DNA of 64,000 nt, taken from positions 7,604,785 through 7,668,784 of the forward strand of contig NC_092651.1 in NCBI RefSeq assembly GCF_032118995.1, written 5' to 3'. The notes below the pieces were generated by a model. The model ran no database searches, was not told the DNA's origin, and saw only the letters and a program-made list of their open reading frames with translations. The stretch comes from Asterias amurensis. Taxonomy: Eukaryota; Echinodermata; Asteroidea; Forcipulatida; Asteriidae. Below are positions 56,497 through 64,000 of this stretch, piece after piece. How positions within the stretch are numbered: the stretch's first letter is position 1; each line of letters opens with the position of its first letter. Position numbers and translations under genes: made by a program.

Positions 56497-57555
56497 GTCT
56501 CCTATCAGATCAATGCTAATGCTAATAAAATGGCATTCTATTTCTATTTCTAGCTAATTAAATTAGTGCAGTTTAGTTTTTTTTTAGTGAATTTTCACCC
56601 ATATATTTAAATGTTACGTTATCCTTACTCTTACCTCTAACGATTCTGAAAAAGAAACGTTGAAACTGGCAAGTATTTTTTGTTCCAATAGCAATGACTT
56701 CCGTCTATCTGATGATAACTTCAACGGACTCGACACCGTTTTATTCGTTACACACTACTCACACGGCGGCGACGTACGGTACGCTTCGCTTTGGTCAGTG
56801 ATCAGTCAGCCAGCGTAAACGTGACATTTTATCAGTGGTGTGGTAAGCTTGGGCTAGCTTCGCTGCTGCTTGATCGTTCCTGTGTTCACAAAACAAATGA
56901 AACGTCAAAATGGTCGAGATGGTCGAGATTTTTGCACAAAACTTCAATCGAACATTAAAAAAATGGTAGGCGATATCTTTTTAGTTGTTATGGCGACTTA
57001 GTCTGGACATCACACCTTTTAGTCCTGTTGCTTTTGGTGGCAATACAGGCGGGAATAAGACTTATCAAGGCTGGTTCCGCCCGAGCTAAACTATGTTATG
57101 GAGAAAGGTAGATGCGGAAGTTCGGGAACTAGACACAAATAAACTTGTACAAGTCGTTCGACTAAGTGCACCGGCATTGTCACATGCGGCCCAAAATTTC
57201 ATAAAGCTGTTTAGCAGAAAATACTGTTCGACAATTTTTTTTTAACGAAAAGAACAAAATGAGTGGGGCACCAGTCGCAACAGTGTAAAATGTATGGAAT
57301 GGTGGCTGGCAACCTGTTTTTCGCTCAGCAAGATATTCCTAGTAAAAAAAAGTCGCCGCGTATAAAATAAAAAAGTCGCCTCTGGAAAAAGTTGCCGCAT
57401 AACAAAAAAAGTCGCGCGACCCTGAATGAAAAAAAAAAAAATTGCCGCAAAAGCAGTCTCCGCCAAGAATTTTTTTTTCGCCAAAGTAGCCTAAAAATTC
57501 ACTACGGCACGTGGATCGTCGTTCGTCTGGGTGGTTCCGTAGGGTGGGGAATGGG

Positions 57556-57616
57556 TAGTTGCGATAACGTAACCCTCCTGGCGGCCGTCGGGAGGAGGGT
57601 TACGTTATCGCAACTA
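57556..57616. mobile_element. 61-bp minimal Mutator-like palindrome
   Basis: TAGTTGCGATAACGTAACCC, a short centre, then GGGTTACGTTATCGCAACTA. It is flanked by GGGAATGGG on both sides (57547-57555 and 57617-57625), a perfect 9-bp target duplication. The termini match the 2.4-kb element at 1049-3451. It seems to consist of terminal repeats only. Confidence 0.85.
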
Positions 57617-57625
57617 GGGAATGGG

Positions 57626-60119
57626 GAACTTCCAAAGCTCACAAGATGAACATTGCTCTATTCTGATTGGACCAAACAACACTATTCGGGGCATTATACC
57701 ATTGTTAGATGTGTCCCAATTTATGTTATGCATCCAACATTCAACAAACTTCTAAACAGGGCTCGATTGGTCATCGAAGTTGCAAGAAAATAATAAAGAA
57801 ACTTTAAACCGCAGAGTTAAATTGGTCCACTCCTTTCCGTATCCATGGCCCCAGCACCATTGCAATCCTTTTCTTTCGCCTGAAATAATAAACCCGCTAA
57901 ACGATCATGAAACTTACCGATCTATACAGATTACATGTCATTGTTTTTTTTTTTAAAAGGACCAGTCTAAAAAATAAAGTCGGCTGTTCCACATCATTTT
58001 AGATTATTGCCAAATCAAAAAGATTCCAGATTGTGACCAGTTTATACAAGTTATGCTCCATTTTATTCACCTTGACACTCTCTGCACCAAAACAAAACAG
58101 TGATACAAAAATAAACAATAACATATGCAAATAATTATTAGCATAAAACAAATCTAAACAAATTTAAAAAAAATCCTTGACAATTCTCCACATTGACAAT
58201 ACAAGTTATGGACAGTAAATATGCAAAGTATTTGCTAACTCATTTTGTGACAACCTGCAAAATGCTCACCCGATCACCTCTGCTATTGCTTTTCATCGTT
58301 ATCTTTTCTCTCATAAACTTGTTGTTTTAGATCGTATTACATCAAAGACTGATCTCTATTTTACTTAATTTAGACAAGCATTCCAGTTCTAATAGCTAGT
58401 AATAGAATATAATATAGCAACCACCTGCAACTGTAGGACACAACAATTCCACTTTCAAATACTAGAAATGCCTATCAACCACCTATCCTACTGTGAACCT
58501 ACTTAAACCATACATTTGTATTTAGTTAACTCTGTAGGTACAATCTGCAAGGTTACAGCTGCTAACCATGTTTCCTATAGCTTCCTGATGTTGTATGTCT
58601 TGTTTACAATTACTTTGTGATATATCACAGATTAAAGCTTCAACATGCTTGGGTCGTTTGTTTTTCACAGAGCAAAACGGTTGGGCCAAGCATGTTTATC
58701 TAAAAAATAGGGAAAAAGTGGTGATTAAACATATAATTAAGCATCTCATATAGCCTAACATTGCTTTACCACCACCAGAATAACCATGGATTAAACTCTA
58801 CAGACATTGAGCTGACTGCTTATAACCTACAGCCTTAAAGGAGTACATTTTGGTAACACCAAATAAATCAAATGTAAATGTTAAAGTCCATACTTTATAA
58901 CATGTATAAATCAGTTACTAACAAACATCACTCAAGTTAAGATAGCTGATACACACAACTTCTAACCTAAAGCTGATTAGGCCAAGTAAAACAAAAAAAA
59001 ACAGTTGATTGTCCGGGTTTTAGCAAAAAGAGGAGGGTGTGGGTCTTTTCTTTCTTTTTCTTTCAAAGGTGGACGCCAAACATTATAATTCAAACTGGCC
59101 ACCACTTCTTCAGTTTAAAAGTCACCACTTACTTTAAAGGTAGTTAAAAGTTCTTAAAAGATAAGCAAGTTTAATGAGAAATACAAAGAAAATTTGTCTC
59201 TTTAAAAAGAAAATGTAAAATAAAAAATAATTAAAATAAGGATAAGGCCTCAAAAAAGGATGAGGGAGGGGTATTTGTTTTTATTTGGCCTTATATTCAA
59301 AAGGATAGTTGTTAATTAAGACTACATAAAAGTATCATTTAACTAGCAGAAAAGCTACAAGATTCACAATAACAATTAATTCAGACAGAGCAGCAGAGAG
59401 GCAACACACACCCAGACCAGCCAAAGGTATACATTGAGCATGACAGCAAATCCTCTCTGCATTATTCGTTCCATAATGACATACAAGTATTATCCATTCA
59501 TTCAAAGAAATTGTTCTGCAAGCATGCCAGACCAGGGTATATTTTATAAATATTTTAACTTAATGGCTCTAAATATCAATAAATACAATGGTTACCAAAG
59601 TAAAGTTGCAAATGCCTTTTGTTATCCTAATTTTATCCATCAACTGGTTATTTACTTTGAATGTATGTTGGTTAGCATGAAGGTACAAAATCAGATTCTC
59701 GAAAGATTTTAATTACACGTTTAAAGGAACGTTACAGAATTGTTTTTTGCAAACAAAACAGTTATTTCTAATAAAATATGACATTTGCGACATAAATATT
59801 TGAAGGGATGTTAACTATCATCATCACTAGACCTGTAAGTTTATGTAAATCTGTGACCTTGGGAAAGTTTTTTTCTTACCAATTCTGTAAAGTTCCTTTA
59901 ACTGTAATTATTTAATTCTTTTGAACAACTTACTTTTTTGTTTGTAAAATTAAACTCTTTTTAATTTTAAGAAAGGATAACATAAAAAAACTGTTAGGAT
60001 TATTATTTGAAAACTTCATAAAACACCACCATGACTTTAAAATGATTATAAGTAAATGCTCTTAAAAATGCTTTTCCTCAACTAATTTTCCTGGTTTATT
60101 TTGGCCCATCACGGGGAGG
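57626..60119. other. Intergenic, 3' flank of SQSTM1
   Basis: A+T rich, no exon seen. On the minus strand AATAAA is present at 60095-60100, about 20 nt after the SQSTM1 stop, and again near 59279; either could serve as its poly(A) signal. Short open frames such as 59434-59712 match nothing. Confidence 0.45.
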
Positions 60120-60259
60120 CTACTTCTTGCCAAACTTAATGGCGTCCAGGGCTCGATTGATGTCTCCATTCTTGGTCTCAAGGAGATGAGTCAGCCAACC
60201 ACCCTCATTATCATAACCCATAGCTTGCATGTAGCTCAGTGCATTAGCAATGCGTTCAT
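60120..60259 (-). CDS. SQSTM1: SQSTM1 last exon, UBA domain
   Basis: 140 nt, acceptor TTGTCTAG, stop TAG at 60120-60122. Encodes the whole UBA domain with the MGY loop and GGWLT, ending DAIKFGKK. Confidence 0.93.
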
Positions 60260-62873
60260 CTAGACAAAAGAAAGGCAAATATATTTAGCATATTAGTTTA
60301 TATTTCATTAACAGTATTTTCAACTTTTACTGGTTATAGATGATTGAAATTATTGTTCATTATTCAATAAAAGAAACAGGAAACAAATACAATTGAGGTT
60401 TTGGCTTTTCAGAAGCAAAATATCTGATTGTGTGGACCAAAAATTTGTCCTTCATTGTCCATCAAAACAGATGGTGCTGGTTTAGATCTTCTAGAACTAA
60501 CCCCAGAGTAAGATTCATTCAGCACCCTATACTTCAATTCCTAAAAGACCATGTATCTAACCAACACTATTGACAATTATTCTGAAAATCTAGTTTCACT
60601 GGCAAGGACTTTTGCATCCTCTAATGGCAACGTTTTTTTTGCAAATTATTATCATTCTAATATGACAAAGCCCATTGGAATAGACCCAATGCAATGGTAA
60701 ACCTTGTTCAGACATTTAACTTTCTAATTTCCCCCAAAAAGAGGAAATGGTCGATCACACTTAGCCCTGGCGGCCTTACACTTTCGTATTGTACTACAGT
60801 GACGTCCTGGACATCAGGGTATATTTCTGGGGCGGAAAATTTTCACAGCTTCATAACTCAAATCTTACCTGCAAAAAAGCACCAATTTCAACAAATTCAC
60901 ATTCCATGGCAGCATATGTTTTTCTGCGGTGGGTTTTGATCGTCATATATTCTTCACAAATCCGTTATTTTCATGAAATAATGCAGCTCCCAACGTTAAG
61001 GAATTCCCGTTTTTGTTCGTACTCTCACAGTCTGCCGTGTGTACGGAAGACGCACGACGCGCACATTTTGAATTGTGTTGCGTGTTAACGCTGTAAAGTC
61101 AAGATACGGTGACCAAGAATTCATGCGTCTAAGCTTGCATCATGCGTCTTGCACGCGAATGTATACGCGTACGCACGACAACAGACAACACTTTGAGAAA
61201 ACGATCGAAACGGGAATTTTTTTCAATGGAAGCTGCATTATTTCACTAAAATGAGGACCAAAACCCACCGCAGAAGAATATATGCCGCCATGGAATGTGA
61301 ATATGTTGAAATTAGTGGCTTGTTGCAGGTAAGATTTAAGTTATGAAGCTGTGAAATTTTTCCGCCCCAGAAACGGGCCTCAATAGTTAGGACTCTGTTC
61401 CTGTGTACAGAGAAAGATTCCTATTTGGGGCTAGATCACACTTAACTTTTGAACAGCGTTTTTCAGTTTTCTATGGCACTGTTATGTTTTAAAAAGAAAA
61501 AATCAGCCGATCAGGTGAAAAGTTACATGCCTGCTTGTGCTCTTGGGTAGATTAAACCTTTTTCACAAATCGTTGATTCATAATTGTTTTTGTAAAATCC
61601 TGCACTTTTATCATCGAACATGTGTAAGATTGATGTTTACCTGGGTGGGTGCTGATGTGCAGATCTTTCAGTTTGTCAGCTTCACCATCTACAGTCAGGT
61701 CAGTTTGAGGGAAGGTTGGAGCAGATGGTGATGGTTTAGATTGACTGGAACTGCCTCCAGTAGAGTCAGATTCATCTAGCATAGTCCATCCAGATTCCTC
61801 ACGACGACGCTGCCCATCATTTCCCTCTGTATCCTAAAGTTGGAAAAAACAAAAACGATATTTATATCAATATATATATATGGTTTGTGGTAACACCATG
61901 TGTGTATCTACTTGCCAGGTAGAGATTGTTCTTTAGAGGCTGTCTTGCTATTATATTCTACTACCCCGGAGTAGAATTTTTTGGATTGTTCGAGAGACTT
62001 CTAAGTTCTGAAAAGAACTGTCCTGCTTATTGACTACTACCTAGGCAAAAGGTTGAAAATTGGCCGGGACTACTACTTTAGCTTAAAGGATCGTTATTAA
62101 CTGCGGAGTCAGTTCTTAAATTGGTCTCAATGTTACAACTAGCTTGCTCTAGTCATCGTCAGGAGATATTTACATCCCTAATATCAGCAAATGGTTTTGC
62201 ATATTTAAGATTCACAGCATCTCATACATGAGAATTGAACTTTAATCCTAGTTTTGTTTCTGTAATTATTTACATCATTAGCTCATAGAGATATTTGATT
62301 ATGATTAAAATGGTTTATATATTTAACACTTTAATCAAGATGTTTTAGATGTTTTAGCGCACTTAATGAATGTTTGTAATTTTTCCTAAAACTTCTGGTA
62401 GCAATGTCATTTCTTCTTTTGGAGATACTTTTCTTATTTCTCAAATCTTTCTTGCTTTTTCTGTACACTGCTTGACATCCATGCACATTAAATGTGCAAC
62501 ACCATTATTTGCTCAAATCAAACACATTAAGTTGATCAGAATCCAATTTAAAAGAGTTTAAAACATCAAACCATTTCCTTTAACAAAAAGCTACTTACCA
62601 TAGCTTCCTGAGCCTTAGCCCCTTTCATCTCCTCGCTTGTTCCAGGTGACGCTTCAGAAACAGTCTCATCCTTTGCAGCTTCACCCCCCTGTTCTTTCTC
62701 TTCATCGCTTGAACAATGATACTTCCACTTTCCTTTGCCCTTTTTGCACTTCTTGCTGCCATGACCATGGCCATGTGGGTATCCGCCGCCATAGAAGCGA
62801 CGCCCATGCCCACGTCCACCACCACACTTGCGACGTTCACCATTGTGCGCCACATCTATGTCAACATCAATGC
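60120..62873 (-). CDS. SQSTM1: SQSTM1 (p62) homologue, last three coding exons
   Basis: Minus-strand exons 62873-62599, 61833-61641 and 60259-60120 join in phase to a C-terminal 202 aa. The C-terminus [20 protein letters not shown] then [14 protein letters not shown] is a UBA domain of the p62 type. Upstream, [13 protein letters not shown] is an LC3-interacting W-x-x-L motif with acidic flanks. Before it lies a Gly/His/Lys-rich linker. p62 is the selective autophagy receptor that binds ubiquitin through UBA and Atg8/LC3 through the LIR. The first exon enters with two bases of a split codon, so PB1 and ZZ exons must lie beyond the window; none is seen in 62874-64000. Confidence 0.88.
60823..61375. 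mobile_element. Inverted-repeat element in SQSTM1 intron
   Basis: CTGGGGCGGAAAATTTTCAC and GTGAAATTTTTCCGCCCCAG are the ends, with arms of about 170-190 bp sharing TAAGATTTGAG-type, CATTCCATGGC and CCGCGGTGGGTTTTG-like words. The centre (61010-61200) is CG-rich with ACGCGTACGC words. Confidence 0.65.
61641..61833 (-). CDS. SQSTM1: SQSTM1 exon, LIR region
   Basis: 193 nt, acceptor AACTTTAG, donor GTAAAC. Encodes [20 protein letters not shown], then [16 protein letters not shown] and DLHISTHP. The LIR tryptophan is 16th in the exon. DSTGG just after it sits where vertebrate p62 has its KEAP1-binding STGE motif, but the Glu is Gly here. Confidence 0.85.
61876..62125. mobile_element. Family E repeat
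   Basis: Shares GGTAACACCATGTGT, CTACTTGCCAGGTAGAG, AGTTCTGAAAAGAACTGTCC and AAAGGATCGTTATTAACTGC with 13083-13310. Starts about 40 bp upstream of the SQSTM1 LIR exon acceptor. Confidence 0.65.
62599..62873 (-). CDS. SQSTM1: SQSTM1 exon, linker region
   Basis: 275 nt, acceptor TATTTTTAG, donor GTAAGT. Encodes [15 protein letters not shown], a [20 protein letters not shown] tract, [11 protein letters not shown], then an acidic Ser/Glu-rich part ending AKAQEAM. Low complexity, probably disordered; not similar to the vertebrate linker. Confidence 0.75.
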
Positions 62874-63006
62874 CTAAAAATATGGTAAAATAAATTAAGA
62901 GTTAGTAAAATGCGGTTTAATTTGAATAGCCTGCACGGCTCGAACAATAGCAGTTGACTGAGACAAACGTTTTGGATGTTGGGGAAGATTAATTTGCAGT
63001 TTAATA

Positions 63007-63205
63007 GCACTCCGCACTAACGACATCACTTTTTCTCAAAATACCCGGCTGTCAGACAAACATTTCACTACTTTAGCATCACGCCGTCGCCATCATCAAT
63101 GCGCCACATAGCATAAAACATGAAATAGTGAAATTTTGTATGTTTTTCTGAGATCCAGGTACCAAGCTTCTATTTTTAGCATATAAGTGCAGAGTGCTTT
63201 TGAGT
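63007..63205. mobile_element. Family H repeat, second copy
   Basis: AGCACTCCGCACTAACGACA, AAATACCCGGCTGTCAGAC, CAAGCTTCTATTTTTAGC and GTGCAGAGTGCTT are shared, in inverse orientation, with 44367-44620. Confidence 0.55.
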
Positions 63206-63291
63206 TGAACTGTCCTTGCTTTCTAAGCCAACAATAACAAAAGCATGTGGGTCATTCAGTTAAGTTGTGGACCACAGCTCCACACAAGGTA

Positions 63292-63618
63292 CAGTCGACT
63301 CCCGTTATTACGAGCTGGCATGTTACAAGGTTCCGGTTACTACAAAGTTTTTTGCCGGTCCCGAACTGCCCCATGCGTGTTTCAATGCATTAAAATACTG
63401 ATTATACGAGCACGGTAGTAGCGAGAACACGGTTATAACGAGGTACTTTGGGTGACCCATTACAAGCAAAACATTGTTAAAAACCCTTTTATAACGAGAA
63501 CAATACAAAAACCAACAAAGGAAATACCTGTACAGGCTGTAAAGTATTTGTGGCTTTTACGATACACAAAAGAGATGTTTTGTTAAATGGACGCTACCGC
63601 TAATCCGAAATCGGGAGT
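63292..63618 (+). mobile_element. Tigger/pogo-like element, interrupted
   Basis: Starts CAGTCGACTCCCGTTATTACG after TA and follows the 19596 element base by base with small changes to CGAAATCGGGAGT, where another element begins. Confidence 0.75.
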
Positions 63619-63621
63619 AGG

Positions 63622-64000
63622 CCTGGGCGAATAATTCGAATATCCGGTTAATGGCGAATAGGTTTTCCTATCCGTAACCGCGAATGCCTTTTTTTTCTTA
63701 ACCGGATATCCGCATAGGGCGCGAATACCTATTTACAAACCGGATAATTCTGTAATTACAACCGAGAAACCGGATATTCTTCAATATCCGAATATCCATG
63801 GACGTCGGTCGACAACTGACATGAATTGTTTTGTCGGAATCCGGATGAAACTTCTATTAAAACAGCATAAAAAAGCATATATTAAGTATTAAACTATGCT
63901 CACCTCCTTGAAGAGTTAAAACGATGACATTTCTGACGTAATTTGTTCAAAGATTACAAAAGTTTTCCTTCACGTAGAGTCAATCACGATCAAAAGAAAA
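63622..64000 (-). mobile_element. Family F element, partial at window edge
   Basis: CTGGGCGAATAATTCGAATA and the following ATCCGGTTAATGGCGAATAG are the reverse complement of 14540-14964. It lies inside the Tigger-like element and continues beyond the window. Confidence 0.7.

Noticed and set aside
63292..64000. Upstream SQSTM1 exons (PB1 or ZZ) within the window
   Set aside because: The stretch is explained by transposon ends, and no PB1 or ZZ motif appears in any frame.

Overview
This is animal nuclear DNA, not microbial. The genes are split by GT-AG introns of about 0.4 to 7.8 kb, exons are about 50 to 270 bp, and the spaces between them are packed with short inverted-repeat transposons, a tRNA-derived SINE and dead non-LTR retrotransposons. 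The protein content and the repeat style suggest a marine deuterostome invertebrate, most likely an echinoderm such as a sea star. The phylum is an inference and the species cannot be named from sequence alone. I reconstructed three genes by joining exons whose phases fit exactly. (1) RNF121, plus strand, 426-23178, eight coding exons, 342 aa: a multi-pass ER/Golgi membrane RING-H2 ubiquitin ligase, complete. (2) TTC29, minus strand, coding 44929 down to 30537, eight coding exons, 476 aa: a tetratricopeptide-repeat protein of motile cilia and sperm flagella, complete coding sequence with at least one upstream non-coding exon. (3) The 3' end of a sequestosome-1/p62 homologue (SQSTM1), minus strand, 62873 down to 60120, three exons carrying the LC3-interacting motif and the C-terminal UBA domain. 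Its PB1 and ZZ exons lie beyond the right edge. RNF121 and TTC29 converge; TTC29 and SQSTM1 are on the same strand. Nothing suggests that the three work in one pathway, although RNF121 and p62 both deal with ubiquitin. Layout: 1-425 RNF121 upstream region; 426-23178 RNF121, whose introns hold Mutator-like, hAT-like and TTAA-type elements, a Tigger-like element, a recent 1106-bp tandem duplication and a 1.5-kb 20-bp satellite; 23179-30536 intergenic repeats; 30537-44945 TTC29, whose third coding intron holds a CR1-like LINE with an RTE-like LINE inserted in its 3' end; 44946-60119 a long intergenic stretch with a Helitron-like element, a LINE fragment, a SINE and two unusual palindromic elements; 60120-62873 SQSTM1; 62874-64000 nested transposon ends. 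I found no new multi-gene system. The most notable points are structural: a 61-bp palindromic element with perfect 9-bp target duplication, a hAT MITE whose target duplication reaches into the RNF121 exon-1 donor region, the satellite beside a weak donor, the nearly identical 1106-bp duplication, a foldback element carrying about a dozen copies of a 16-bp motif, and a degenerate 2A-like motif in the CR1-like LINE.
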